NCBI RefSeq assembly: GCF_036227105.1
Contig: NZ_CP109434.1
Coordinates: 8,900,501-8,964,500, forward strand
Direction: 5' to 3'
Source of the DNA: Amycolatopsis sp. NBC_01488
Lineage (GTDB): Bacteria > Actinomycetota > Actinomycetes > Mycobacteriales > Pseudonocardiaceae
DNA: 64,000 bases
The position numbers and the translations under genes were made by a program. The notes beneath the pieces are model-generated. The model was not told the DNA's origin. It did no database searches and saw nothing but the letters and a program-made list of their open reading frames with translations. Positions 51,498 through 61,018 of the stretch are shown here, piece by piece. Every line of letters starts with the position of its first letter. The first letter of the stretch is position 1.

Positions 51498-52564
51498 AGC
51501 TCGTGCACCAGCCCGACCACGCGCGTCAGCACCTCGGGGTCGACGCCCGGCAGCACGCCGTGGCCCAGGTTGAAGATGTGGCCGTCGGCCGCGCGGCCCT
51601 CTTCGACGATCCGGCGGACCTCGGCTTCGAGGACCGGCCAGGACGCGTGCAGCAGCGCGGGGTCGAGGTTGCCCTGCACGACGGCCTTGCCGCCGAGCCG
51701 CCGGACGGCCTCGTCGAGGGGGATCCGCCAGTCGACGCCGACGACGTCCGCGCCCGCGTCGCGCATGGCCGGCAGCAGCTCGCCGGTGCCGACGCCGAAG
51801 TGGATCCGCGGCACGCCGTACGCGGCGACGCCGTCGAGGACCTTCGCCGAATGCGGCAGCACGAACTCGCGGTAGTCCCGCTCGGACAGCGCGCCCGCCC
51901 ACGAGTCGAACAGCTGGACCGCGTCGACGCCGGCGTCGAGCTGCGCGCGCAGGAACGTCAGCGCGATGTCGGCCAGGCGGCCGGCCAGCTCGTGCCAGAC
52001 GTCCGGCGCCGAGTGCATCAGCGCCTTGGTGTGCTCGTGGTTGCGGCTCGGCCCGCCTTCGATGAGGTAGCTGGCCAGCGTGAACGGCGCGCCGGCGAAG
52101 CCGATCAGCGGCGTCCCCCCGAGCCGCTCGACGAGCAGCTCGACGCCGGCGGCGACGTTCGCGACCTGGTCCGGCTCCAGCTCCGGCAGCGCCCGCACGG
52201 CGGCGAGGTCGCGGATCGGCGCGTCGACGACCGGGCCGGTGCCGGGAACGATGTCGATCGCGACGCCGGCGGCCTTGAGCGGCACGACGATGTCGCTGAA
52301 GAGGATGGCCGCGTCGACGCCGTGCCGCCGCACCGGCTGCACCGTGATTTCGGCGAGCATCTCGGGGTCGAAGCAGGCGTCGAGCATCGGCACGCCTTCG
52401 CGCAGCGCGCGGTACTCGGGCAGCGAGCGGCCGGCCTGGCGCATGAACCAGACCGGGGTGCGGGCCGGGCGTTCGCCGCGTGCGGCGGCCAGGAACGGGG
52501 CTTCGGGCAGCTCACGGCGGCCCGGCGTGGTGGCCTGCCGCGGCAGGGGCGTGGTCGGAGACAT
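51494..52564 (-). CDS. hemE: uroporphyrinogen decarboxylase
   Basis: The 356-residue enzyme decarboxylates uroporphyrinogen III to coproporphyrinogen III. PVWFMRQAGRSLPEYR, ILFSDIVVPLKAAG, GFAGAPFTLASYLIEGG and VVQGNLDPALL are conserved. ATG at 52562-52564, first gene of the hemE-hemY-hemQ-CoA-transferase unit, with 88 bp to the divergent DUF3000 gene. Confidence 0.95.
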   Translation of the reverse strand: MSPTTPLPRQATTPGRRELPEAPFLAAARGERPARTPVWFMRQAGRSLPEYRALREGVPMLDACFDPEMLAEITVQPVRRHGVDAAILFSDIVVPLKAAGVAIDIVPGTGPVVDAPIRDLAAVRALPELEPDQVANVAAGVELLVERLGGTPLIGFAGAPFTLASYLIEGGPSRNHEHTKALMHSAPDVWHELAGRLADIALTFLRAQLDAGVDAVQLFDSWAGALSERDYREFVLPHSAKVLDGVAAYGVPRIHFGVGTGELLPAMRDAGADVVGVDWRIPLDEAVRRLGGKAVVQGNLDPALLHASWPVLEAEVRRIVEEGRAADGHIFNLGHGVLPGVDPEVLTRVVGLVHEL

Positions 52565-52652
52565 CGCCGTCAATCGTGCCACGAGCCCGCCGGCGCCGTT
52601 CCCTCGGCGCGCCTGCGCCCGCAACGGGGCGTGGCCGCCCTAAAGTCGAAGC

Positions 52653-53216
52653 GTGACCGCGATGACACCAGTGCCCGAACTCTTCCGCGAAGCAGTTGTG
52701 GCGCTGCAGTCCGTCCGGCCCCGCCGGGAGGTGCTGCTCGAGCCGATGCGCCCGCCGCAGCGGCTCGCGCCGTGGTCGTACGCGGTCAGCTGCGAGGTCT
52801 CCGGGCCCGCGGACGTGCTGGCCTCGGGCCGCCTCGTCCTGCTGCACGACCCGGAGGGCCAGGACGGCTGGGACGGCGTGCTCCGGCTCGTCATGTACGT
52901 GCGCGCGGAGCTGGACCGGGAGCTGGCGACCGACCCGTTCCTGCCGGCGGTCGGCTGGTCGTGGCTGACGGACGCGCTGGAAGTCTCGGGCGCGAGCTGG
53001 ACGGCGCTGGGCGGCACGGTGACGGAGACGTCGTCGGCCCGCTTCGGCGACATCTCGGGGCCGACCCGGACCGACGATCTGGAGCTGCGGGCGTCCTGGA
53101 CGCCGACGGACGCCGGGCTGCTGCCGCACGGGCAGGCGTTCTGCCAGGTGATGGCGAGCGTGGTCGGGCTGCCGCCGGTCGGCGTGACGCTCTTCGGGCA
53201 GCGCCAGAGCTCCTGA
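52653..53216 (+). CDS. DUF3000 family protein
   Basis: The 187-residue actinobacterial protein has PELFREAVVALQSVRPRREV, PPQRLAPWSYAVSCEV and SSARFGDISGP. Function unknown. It is conserved beside hemE in mycobacteria (Rv2680) as here. GTG start 52653. Ends before a long gene-free stretch. Confidence 0.85.
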   Translation: MTAMTPVPELFREAVVALQSVRPRREVLLEPMRPPQRLAPWSYAVSCEVSGPADVLASGRLVLLHDPEGQDGWDGVLRLVMYVRAELDRELATDPFLPAVGWSWLTDALEVSGASWTALGGTVTETSSARFGDISGPTRTDDLELRASWTPTDAGLLPHGQAFCQVMASVVGLPPVGVTLFGQRQSS

Positions 53217-53978
53217 GGGCCTCGCTGCCGGGCCCGGCGGCCGTCCGGGCGATCATCGGCAACGAATCGGCAACGGTGATCCTCCCCCGGCGGCTCCCGC
53301 ACCGGCTCCTTGTACGGATGTGAGCAAATTTCACGTCCGCTGAACGCCGTCCAACCCAACGGGAACGCCCGGACGGCCCTTCGGCGCACCGAGGGCGGCC
53401 CGGAATGGTCCGGACGATGCCGGACCCCGGCAGACCACTCCCGACGTTCCCGAGGCCGTTTCACGTCCTGGCCGTGCCCCCGTTCGTGACACGGCGCGGT
53501 CACGCACCGCAACAAGATCAACTCACGGCCGGCGACCCCGAGAACGCCCCCGACGGCCACGGACAGTCACCGTTCCGGACATCGGGACGGCCTTCGACCA
53601 GCCGTCCGCGAAGTTGATCATGCCCCGGCCGGAGCCACATTCCACCCGCGGGAAGCCCCCATCCGGACCCCCGTGACTACGCGCACCGGAAGCTGCACAC
53701 CTCATCTGCACGGCCATTTGGCCGCCGGTAACTTCTTTGCATCGTGTTCGCTGGGCTATCTGTTAGCAACCGGCCGTGTACTAGCCCGATCGTGTTACTA
53801 CGAACCCACTGAGTGACTGTTCGTTTGAGATAGATACCCATTCGATCCCCCCGCGAAGGGCTCAGGGCGGCTACAGTGCCTTCGACGACACCACTTTCGG
53901 TCTAAAGCTGGCGCGGCTGAACGGCCGAAGGTCCCGGTGCCGGTCGGGGGGCACGACCGACTCCAGGGAGGTAGTGAC
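53217..53978. other. 762-bp gene-free region before the response regulator
   Basis: The GC content drops, particularly after about 53690, and no frame has family-like content. There are many T-rich stretches (for example 53727-53760 and 53815-53850) that could hold promoters, for instance TTGCAT at 53737-53742. GATCAACT (53515-53522) and AGTTGATC (about 53613-53620) form a loose inverted pair. It could be a long leader, an sRNA region or a complex promoter for the regulator at 53979. Confidence 0.6.
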
Positions 53979-54695
53979 GTGGCTACCGTCGGCATTTCTC
54001 AGGCCGTCCGATCCACGCCAGCCGGCGCGTTGCCGGCGAGCATGGTTCCGCATCCGCGGGAAGAGCTCTTTTCCGTGTTGGTGGTCGATGACCACCCGCT
54101 GTTGAGGGAGGCAATCGCAGCAAGACTCGCACAGATGGGTGCGGGGACCGTCCACGAAGCCGCCACGGTGGCCGAGGCGAGGGCGCGAGCACAGGCCACC
54201 GGGCCTTGTGACCTGGCGATCCTCGATCTCGGACTGCCGGACGGCAGCGGCATCGAGCTGGTTACGGAACTCCGTAGCCACGGCTGGCCGCGCGTGGTCG
54301 TACTCGCATCCTCGGACGACCCGTACGCGGTCCGCTCGGCCTTCCAGGCCGGGGCCCAGGCGTACCTGCTGAAGTCCGCGTCGCCGGTCGTCGTGACCGA
54401 CGGCGTGCGGCGTGTGCTCGAGGGCGGCGTGTACGCCGACCCGAGCGTGGCTCCGGTGCTGGCCACCGGGACCCGCGTCGCGGGCACCGACAACACCCCG
54501 CGCGAGCTGTCCGCTCGTGAGGTGGAGGTGCTCCAGCTGGTCGCCGACGGGCAGTCCAACAAGGAGATCGGCGAGGAGCTTTCGCTCTCCGCTCTCACCG
54601 TCAAGTCCCACCTGTCCCGGATCGGGCGCAAGCTCGGCACGGGCGACCGGGCTCAGATGGTGGCGCTGGCCATGCGGGCCGGCGTGATCCGCTGA
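53979..54695 (+). CDS. orphan NarL/LuxR-type response regulator
   Basis: The 238-residue protein has an N-terminal extension of about 30 residues, a receiver domain (VLVVDDHPLLREAI, phospho-Asp in AILDLGLPDGSG, Lys in AYLLKSAS) and a LuxR helix-turn-helix (LSAREVEVLQLVADGQSNKEIGEEL). No histidine kinase is nearby. GTG at 53979 after AGGGAGG. It sits between DUF3000 and RNase D, a place not occupied by a regulator in M. tuberculosis as far as I recall. Confidence 0.88.
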   Translation: MATVGISQAVRSTPAGALPASMVPHPREELFSVLVVDDHPLLREAIAARLAQMGAGTVHEAATVAEARARAQATGPCDLAILDLGLPDGSGIELVTELRSHGWPRVVVLASSDDPYAVRSAFQAGAQAYLLKSASPVVVTDGVRRVLEGGVYADPSVAPVLATGTRVAGTDNTPRELSAREVEVLQLVADGQSNKEIGEELSLSALTVKSHLSRIGRKLGTGDRAQMVALAMRAGVIR

Positions 54696-54763
54696 CACAG
54701 GCGAACAGCCCTGCGGGGCGGGCGGACCAGGCGCGGTACGCCCGTCCCGTAGGGTCGTCGGCT

Positions 54764-56017
54764 ATGGGAAGTGCAGAGGCCGAGGACACCGGGATGGAGA
54801 TCGAGTCCACGGGCGGTCCTGTGCTGCTACGCGAGCCCGCCGAGGGCACGCCCCCGGTGGTCACCGATCCGTCTGCGCTGGCCGAGGCCTGCGCGCGACT
54901 CGCCGCGGGCACCGGCGCGGTCGCCGTCGACACCGAACGCGCGTCCGGCTACCGCTACTGGCCCAAGGCCTACCTCGTCCAGCTGCGGCGCGAGGGTGCC
55001 GGCACGGTGCTGATCGACCCGATCGCCCTGGACGGTGACCTCCAGCCGCTGCGTGACGTCCTCAACGACCTGGAGTGGGTGCTGCACGCCGCCTCCCAGG
55101 ACCTCCCCTGCCTCGCCGAGCTGGGCCTGCACCCGGCGGCGCTGTTCGACACCGAGCTGGCCGGCCGGCTGGCGGGCTACGAGCGCGTCGCGCTGGGGAC
55201 GCTCGTCGAGCTGCTGCTCGGCTACACCCTCGAAAAGGGGCACAGCGCGGCGGACTGGTCGAAGCGGCCGCTGCCGGTCGACTGGCTCAACTACGCGGCC
55301 CTCGACGTCGAGCTGCTCGTCCAGCTGCGCGAAAAGCTGGAAGCGGAGCTGGGCGCCCAGGGCAAGCTGGAGTGGGCGCAGCAGGAGTTCGAAAACGTCC
55401 GGACGGCCCCGCCGCCCGCCCCGCGGGCCGAGCCGTGGCGCCGGACGTCGGGCGTGCACAAGATCCGCAGCCCGCGCGGCCTGGCGGCGGTCCGGGAGCT
55501 GTGGCAGGCCCGCGACGAGCTGGCCCGCAAGCGCGACCGCGCGCCGAGCCGGATCCTGCCCGACAGCGCGATCATCAACGCGGTGACGGCCGACCCGAAG
55601 ACGGTCGAGGACCTGCAGGCGCTCCCGGTGTTCAGCGGGCGCGTCCAGCGCAAGTACACGGCGAGCTGGCTGCGGCACCTGCAGGCGGCCAAGGCGCTGC
55701 CGGCGTCCGAGCTGCCGTCGCCGTCGCAGCCGACGGACGGGCCGCCCCCGGTGAACCGCTGGGCGGACAAGGATCCGGACGCGGCGGCCCGGTTGTCGGC
55801 GGCCCGCGCGGCGCTGGCGGCGATCGCGGAGGACCGGCGGCTGCCGGTGGAGAACCTGCTGCTGCCGGACCTGGTCCGCCGCACCTGCTGGCGGCCGCCG
55901 GCGGAGACGGACGAGGAGTCGGTGGCGGACGTCCTGCGCGCCGGCGGCGCACGGCCGTGGCAGATCGAGCTGACGGCCACGGCACTGAGCAAGGCCCTCC
56001 AGACGTCCGCGTCCTGA
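54764..56017 (+). CDS. RNase D-like ribonuclease with HRDC domain
   Basis: The 417-residue 3'-5' exonuclease has DEDDy motifs: VAVDTERA (D-x-E), HAASQDLPCL and LNYAALDVELLVQL (Tyr and Asp). An HRDC domain follows at about 215-300 (VRELWQARDELARKRDRAPSRIL). It should trim tRNA or other RNA 3' ends. ATG at 54764. Confidence 0.9.
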   Translation: MGSAEAEDTGMEIESTGGPVLLREPAEGTPPVVTDPSALAEACARLAAGTGAVAVDTERASGYRYWPKAYLVQLRREGAGTVLIDPIALDGDLQPLRDVLNDLEWVLHAASQDLPCLAELGLHPAALFDTELAGRLAGYERVALGTLVELLLGYTLEKGHSAADWSKRPLPVDWLNYAALDVELLVQLREKLEAELGAQGKLEWAQQEFENVRTAPPPAPRAEPWRRTSGVHKIRSPRGLAAVRELWQARDELARKRDRAPSRILPDSAIINAVTADPKTVEDLQALPVFSGRVQRKYTASWLRHLQAAKALPASELPSPSQPTDGPPPVNRWADKDPDAAARLSAARAALAAIAEDRRLPVENLLLPDLVRRTCWRPPAETDEESVADVLRAGGARPWQIELTATALSKALQTSAS

Positions 56018-56125
56018 CCGGACAGATCCAGGACAGTTCCCGGTCAGCGCCGCACGGAGCCCGGATTCGCGCACGCCTTGATCTACCCTCGCGGGAAATC
56101 CCGGTTTCCGCCGAAGGTGCGCTCG

Positions 56126-57214
56126 ATGACCGATTTCATGTCCGACCAGCCCGCCGTCCGGTGCTTTCTCAGTTTCACGCACGAGGACGACAGTTTCCTG
56201 AATTTCGTCACGCCGCTGAAATCCTCGCTCGAGCAGTTCTGCGCCTCGGCGCACGGCCGCAAGATCGAGATCTTCGTGGACCGCGAAACCATCGGCTGGG
56301 GTGAAGACTGGCGCACCAGGATCCAGGACGGGATCGACGCGTCGATGGTGTTCATCCCGGCCATCTCGATGAACTACTTCTACGAAAGCAGCGCCTGCCG
56401 GGAAGAGCTCACCGCGTTCTACGCCAAGGCCAACGAGCTCGGCCTCACCCAGCTGATCCTGCCGCTGATCATCCTGGGGCGGGACCTCATCACCGACGAC
56501 AGCGACGACGCGAACATCCGCATCATCGGGCAGCTGCAGTACCTGGACATCGAGGAAGCCGTGCTGGCCGGGGCAGGGACCGCGGAATGGCGGCGGACCA
56601 TGGCCGTGGTGGCGGGGAAGCTGATCAAGGCCATCCAGTCGGCCGAGCGCAAGCTGGCGGCGGCGGCCGCCGAGCCGATGCCCGGACCGGACGAGGACGG
56701 GCCCGGCCTCCGGGACCACGTCGAGCGGCTCGCCGAAATCGGCACGCTGCTCGAACGGCAGATCGGCGTCCTCACCGTTTCCCTGGACGACCTGGCCGGG
56801 GAAATGGTGAAGGCGACGGCCGATCTGGAAGGCCGTCCGAAAGAAGTCGTCAAAGAACGCATCGCGCGGACCGCCGACACGATCAGGCCGTTGTCGGTGA
56901 GTATCCAGCAGGCGGGCACCGATTTCGAGGCCACGATCGCCGAAACCGACAGCGTGCTGCGTTCCTACCTGGCGCTGATGACCTCGCAGGGCAGTCCGGA
57001 CATGATCGCCCAGGCGCGCAAGGAGTACCAGGACTTCGTCGAAATGCTCGGCGAGCTGGAGAGCGTCGAGACGACGATCACCGAATTCCTCGGCCAGATC
57101 CGCCCGCTCGAGGCGATCAACGCCCCCTTGCGCGCGGCGATCCGGCCGCTGCGCGTCGGTGCCCAGTCGATCCAGCTCGGCATCCGGACCCTTCGCGAGC
57201 TTCGGGACCTCTGA
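56126..57214 (+). CDS. TIR-domain protein with coiled-coil C-terminus
   Basis: The 362-residue product has an N-terminal TIR-like domain at about 11-150: VRCFLSFTHEDDSF, IEIFVDRETIGWGEDW, and SMNYFYESSACREELTAF with Glu94 in the position of the NADase catalytic Glu. The rest is a helical, probably coiled-coil region (LEGRPKEVVKERIARTADTI). No paired defence gene is adjacent. ATG 56126 is used rather than the upstream TTG. It could be an NAD-consuming immune effector or a scaffolding TIR. Confidence 0.78.
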   Translation: MTDFMSDQPAVRCFLSFTHEDDSFLNFVTPLKSSLEQFCASAHGRKIEIFVDRETIGWGEDWRTRIQDGIDASMVFIPAISMNYFYESSACREELTAFYAKANELGLTQLILPLIILGRDLITDDSDDANIRIIGQLQYLDIEEAVLAGAGTAEWRRTMAVVAGKLIKAIQSAERKLAAAAAEPMPGPDEDGPGLRDHVERLAEIGTLLERQIGVLTVSLDDLAGEMVKATADLEGRPKEVVKERIARTADTIRPLSVSIQQAGTDFEATIAETDSVLRSYLALMTSQGSPDMIAQARKEYQDFVEMLGELESVETTITEFLGQIRPLEAINAPLRAAIRPLRVGAQSIQLGIRTLRELRDL

Positions 57215-57224
57215 CGCCGACGCG

Positions 57225-57890
57225 CTAGCCGGTGAGCGTGGCGAGCAGCGTGTGCGCCTCGGCGCGCAGTTCCTCCGTCGGCTCCGGCAGCCCGACCAGG
57301 CGGACGACGCCGTCCGCGCCCTCGCGGACGTGGGCCTCCACGTCCAGCCCGGGGTCGTCGCGGCGGATCACCGCGATGCTCTCCACCAGGCCGAACACCA
57401 GGTCCGTGCGGATCGCCACCGCTTCCGGCGCGACCCCGGCAGCCGCCACCAGCCGCCCGTACGCCGCCTTCAGGTCCGCGCGCTCGGCGCGGAAGCGAGC
57501 GAGGTTCGCCGAGCCGACCTCCGGCAGCAGGTACAGCGCGCCCAGGTTGTGGCGGGCGCCGCCGAGCAGGCCGATGTCCGCGTACGCCAGCGCCCACAAC
57601 CGGACCGCCGCCGGGGACGAGCCCGCCACCAGGCGAGCGGCCAGGTCCAGCGACGGGCGGACCGTCTCGGCCAGCAGCGCCGCGAGGATGTCCTCCTTGG
57701 CCGGGAAGTGGTAGTAGAGCGACGCCTGGCGCAGGCCCGCGCGTTCGGCGATCGCCCGCGTCGTCGTCGCCGCGTAGCCGGCTCCGGTGAACAGCTCGCC
57801 GGCCGCGTCGAGCACGGCCTGACGCGCGTCCGGCCGGTTCGCCGCCGCGCCGCTCGCCCTGGGCCTGCCGACCCCCGCCCCTTTGACCAC
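57225..57890 (-). CDS. TetR-family regulator
   Basis: The 221-residue regulator has an N-terminal helix-turn-helix (AVLDAAGELFTGAGYAATTTRAIAERAGLRQASLYYHFPAKEDIL, in pieces) and a variable C-terminal ligand domain. GTG at 57888-57890 (VVKGAGVGRPRASG). It is divergent from the permease-urea carboxylase operon, 180 bp away, and is the likely local regulator. Confidence 0.88.
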   Translation of the reverse strand: MVKGAGVGRPRASGAAANRPDARQAVLDAAGELFTGAGYAATTTRAIAERAGLRQASLYYHFPAKEDILAALLAETVRPSLDLAARLVAGSSPAAVRLWALAYADIGLLGGARHNLGALYLLPEVGSANLARFRAERADLKAAYGRLVAAAGVAPEAVAIRTDLVFGLVESIAVIRRDDPGLDVEAHVREGADGVVRLVGLPEPTEELRAEAHTLLATLTG

Positions 57891-57959
57891 GGCGGTGATC
57901 TTGCCAGGTCCGCGCCACGGACACCCGCACCGAGGTCCGGTTTCCCCCACATGTCGCTG

Positions 57960-57999
57960 TTGACGGCCCGTCGGCGCGGCCGTTAACGGGCTGCTAACG
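57960..57999 (+). promoter_or_regulatory. candidate operator/promoter before the urea carboxylase operon
   Basis: TTGACG (57960-57965) may be a -35. Seventeen bases later lies CGTTAACGGGCTGCTAACG (57981-57999), with CGTTA/TAACG inverted arms that could bind the divergent TetR protein. The -10 match is poor, so confidence is low. Confidence 0.35.
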
Positions 58000-58070
58000 C
58001 GCCGGAGATCGTCTCGTCGCGCTCGAGACCTAATTTCTGTCAAGCGATCGAAACCAGGTCAGGAGCGCGC

Positions 58071-59540
58071 ATGACCCCACCCGACGAACTCACCGCCTTC
58101 GGTTACCGTCAAGAGCTTCGCCGTTCGCTGGGCGGGTTTTCCGCCTTCGCCGCCGGCTTCTCGTTCGTCTCGATCCTCACGACCGTCTTCCAGCTCTTCG
58201 GCTTCGGCTACACCTTCGGCGGCCCGCTCTTCTTCTGGACGTGGCCCGTGGTGCTCGCCGGCCAGCTGCTCGTCGCGCTCGTGTTCGCGGAGCTCGCCGC
58301 GCGCTACCCGCTGGCCGGATCCGTGTACCAGTGGGCGAAACAGCTCACCCGGGGCTTCCTCGGCTGGTTCGCCGGCTGGATGATGCTGCTCGGCTGCGTC
58401 GTCGCGCTCGCGGCCGCGGCGATCGCGCTGCAGGTCGTGCTGCCGTCGGTGTGGGACGGCTTCCAGCTCGTCGGCGGCGACCCCGCGGTGACGTCGCCTT
58501 CGGGCGCGGCCAACGCCGTCCTGCTCGGCACCCTGCTGCTCGTCTTCACGACCGCGGTCAACGCCGGCGGGGTGCGGCTGATCGCGCGGATCAACGACGT
58601 CGGGGTCGCGGCCGAGCTGCTCGGCGTCGTGGTGCTGGTGACCGGCCTCGGCCTGTTCGCGGTCCGCGGGCCGCAGGTGGTGCTGCACGACACCCCCGGC
58701 ACCGGCGCGGGGATCGGCGGCGTGCTCGCTTCGGCGCTCATGGCGGCGTACGTCCTCTACGGCTTCGACACCGCCGCGTCGGTCGCGGAGGAGACGAAGA
58801 ACGCGCGGCGGACGGCTCCCCGCGCGGTGCTGCGGGCCGTGCTCGTGTCCGGGATCGGCGGGCTGGCCGTCGTGATCACCGCGCTGATGGCCGCGCCGAG
58901 CCTGACCGACGGGCAGCTCGCCGGCCACGGCCTGCCGTACGTGATCACCGCCGTCTTCGGCGACAGCCTCGGCCGCGTCTTCCTCGCCGACGTCGCGGTC
59001 GCCGTCGTCGTCTGCACCCTCACGATCCAGACCGGCACCGTCCGGCTGATCTACGCGATGGCCCGCGACGGCGCGCTGCCCGCGGCCACCCGACTTTCGT
59101 CGGTGAGTCCGCGCACCGGAACGCCGGTCGCGCCCGCGCTGCTCTCGGGCGGGCTCGCGATCGGGCTGCTGCTGCTCAACGTCGGCAACCCGACGCTGTT
59201 CAGCACGATCACCGGGACGTCGGTGGTGGTCGTCTACCTGGCGTACCTGCTGGTCACCGGGCCGCTGCTGGTGAACCGGCTGCGCGGGCGCTTCCCCGCC
59301 GAGCCCGGGCTGTTCTCCCTCGGCCGCTGGGGCGTCCCGGTGAACGGGGCAGCCGTCGCGTACGGCGTCGCCATGATCGTGAACATCGGCTGGCCGCGTC
59401 CGGAGATCTACGACGTGACCGGTTCGGGCGCCCCCTGGATGCTCCTCTTCCCGATAGAGTTCGTCGGCGGCGCGCTGGTGCTCGGCTGGCTCTGCTGGCT
59501 GCGGCTGCGCCCCGCTCCCGCCCTCGAACCCGCGATCTGA
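58071..59540 (+). CDS. APC-family permease of the urea carboxylase operon
   Basis: The 489-residue transporter has about 12 helices and the amino-acid permease pattern (GGFSAFAAGFSFVSILTTVF, FGYTFGGPLFFWTWP, LYGFDTAASVAEETKNARR). Permeases of this kind precede UAAP and urea carboxylase genes and may import urea, guanidine or amino acids. ATG 58071, 12 bp before UAAP1. Confidence 0.85.
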   Translation: MTPPDELTAFGYRQELRRSLGGFSAFAAGFSFVSILTTVFQLFGFGYTFGGPLFFWTWPVVLAGQLLVALVFAELAARYPLAGSVYQWAKQLTRGFLGWFAGWMMLLGCVVALAAAAIALQVVLPSVWDGFQLVGGDPAVTSPSGAANAVLLGTLLLVFTTAVNAGGVRLIARINDVGVAAELLGVVVLVTGLGLFAVRGPQVVLHDTPGTGAGIGGVLASALMAAYVLYGFDTAASVAEETKNARRTAPRAVLRAVLVSGIGGLAVVITALMAAPSLTDGQLAGHGLPYVITAVFGDSLGRVFLADVAVAVVVCTLTIQTGTVRLIYAMARDGALPAATRLSSVSPRTGTPVAPALLSGGLAIGLLLLNVGNPTLFSTITGTSVVVVYLAYLLVTGPLLVNRLRGRFPAEPGLFSLGRWGVPVNGAAVAYGVAMIVNIGWPRPEIYDVTGSGAPWMLLFPIEFVGGALVLGWLCWLRLRPAPALEPAI

Positions 59541-59552
59541 GAGAGGACGTCC

Positions 59553-60386
59553 ATGAGCACCACCGCCACCACCCACGGCGCCCGCGACCACGCCCGCGCC
59601 CAGGCCGGCACCGTGGTCGAAACGATGCCGTCGATCCCGGCGAGCACCTGGCCGGCCCCGCCACCCGGCGTCGCGCCCGAGGCGCTGACCTGGGCCGAGA
59701 CGGTGGCCGGGGGCGGCTACACGCACAAGGTGCTCGCCCGGGGCACGCGGCTGCGGCTGACCGACGTCGACGGCGACGCCTGCGCGCACCTGCTGCTGTT
59801 CAACGCCGACGGGCCGTGGGAGCGGCTGAACGTCGCGGACACGGTGAAGGTGCAGTGGAACGCCTACCTCGGCGAGAAGGTGGCGCTGCTGTCGGACCAG
59901 GCGCGGGTGCTCGCCACGATCGTCGCGGACTCGAGCGGGCGGCACGACGCGCTGTGCGGAACGTCCACTGTGGACGGCAACACCGCGCGCTACGGCGACG
60001 GCGCCCCGCAGGGTCCCTCCCCCGCCGGGCTGCCGTTGTTCACCTTGGCAGCGGCCAAGAACGGCCTCGGGCCACGGGACCTGCCGCCGAGCCTGTCGTT
60101 CTTCCAGGGCGTGCGGGTCCGGCCGGACGGCGGTCTGGACTTCACCGGGTCCGCGGGGGCCGGGAAGTCCGTGGACCTGCGCGTCGAGCTCCCGGCGGTC
60201 GTGCTGATCGCCAACGTGGCGCACCCGGTCGACCCGCGGCCGGACTACACCGTGACGAACCTCGAAGTGCTCGCCTGGCGCGACCGGCCGTCCACTCCGG
60301 ACAGTCCGGAGTGGACGCACTCGCCGGAGGCCCGGCGGGCCTTCGAGAACACCGCCGACTACCTCTCCGCCCGGGGGATCGCATGA
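59553..60386 (+). CDS. urea carboxylase-associated protein 1 (DUF1989)
   Basis: The 277-residue product has the DUF1989 pattern: VLARGTRLRLTDVDGDACAHLLLFNA, SSGRHDALCGTST and GPRDLPPSLSFFQGVRV. UAAP1/2 pairs occur with urea (or guanidine) carboxylase and are thought to form a carboxyguanidine deiminase-like complex. Its TGA overlaps the UAAP2 ATG. Confidence 0.88.
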   Translation: MSTTATTHGARDHARAQAGTVVETMPSIPASTWPAPPPGVAPEALTWAETVAGGGYTHKVLARGTRLRLTDVDGDACAHLLLFNADGPWERLNVADTVKVQWNAYLGEKVALLSDQARVLATIVADSSGRHDALCGTSTVDGNTARYGDGAPQGPSPAGLPLFTLAAAKNGLGPRDLPPSLSFFQGVRVRPDGGLDFTGSAGAGKSVDLRVELPAVVLIANVAHPVDPRPDYTVTNLEVLAWRDRPSTPDSPEWTHSPEARRAFENTADYLSARGIA

Positions 60387-61018
60387 GCACGGCGTACCGG
60401 TCCCAGCTGGCGCTGACCTTCGACGTCCCGGCGCGGGCCCCGTTCTCCACGGTGCTGAAGCGCGGCAGCGAGCTGGCGATCGTCGACCTGGGCGGCAACC
60501 AGGCCGTCGACTTCCTCTGCTACGACGCGAACGACACGGCGAAGCGCTACAGCGCGGCGGCGACGATCGCCGCGCAGGGCAACATCTTCCTGACCACCGG
60601 CAGCGTCCTGCGCACCCAGGAGGGCGCGCCGCTGCTGACCGTCGTCGCCGACACGTGCGGCCGGCACGACACGCTCGGCGGCGCGTGCAGCAAGGAGTCC
60701 AACAGTCTCCGCTACGGCCAGCACACCCGCTTCCAGCACGCCTGCGTCGAGAACTTCCTCAGCGAGGGCGCCAAGTGGGGGCTCGGCAAGCGCGACCTGG
60801 TCGGCAACGTCAACTGGTACATGAACGTGCCGGTCGAAGAGGACGGCACGCTCGGCATCGTCGACGGGATCTCCGCGCCGGGCCTCGAAGTCCGGCTGCG
60901 CGCCGAGACCGACGTCCTCGTGCTCGTGTCGAACTGCCCGCAGATCAACAACCCCTGCAACGGCTTCGACCCGACGCCGGTCCGCATGGTCGTGACCTCC
61001 CCCGGAGGCGGCGAGTGA
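60383..61018 (+). CDS. urea carboxylase-associated protein 2 (DUF1989)
   Basis: The 211-residue product shares DUF1989: LAIVDLGGNQAVDFLCYDAND, ADTCGRHDTLGGACSKESN, NVNWYMNVPVEEDG and NCPQINNPCNGF. Several Cys and His may bind metal. The stop overlaps the GTG of the carboxylase (GTGA). Confidence 0.9.
   Translation: MSTAYRSQLALTFDVPARAPFSTVLKRGSELAIVDLGGNQAVDFLCYDANDTAKRYSAAATIAAQGNIFLTTGSVLRTQEGAPLLTVVADTCGRHDTLGGACSKESNSLRYGQHTRFQHACVENFLSEGAKWGLGKRDLVGNVNWYMNVPVEEDGTLGIVDGISAPGLEVRLRAETDVLVLVSNCPQINNPCNGFDPTPVRMVVTSPGGGE

Noticed and set aside
57891..58070. Guanidine-I (ykkC) riboswitch before the permease
   Set aside because: Conserved ACGR/GGxCCGAGAG-type segments are not recognisable by eye; TetR sites explain the region better. 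A covariance search would settle it.
58241..60382. Long plus-strand frame joined to UAAP2
   Set aside because: It is the out-of-frame shadow of the permease and UAAP1; UAAP2 starts at its own ATG overlapping the UAAP1 stop.
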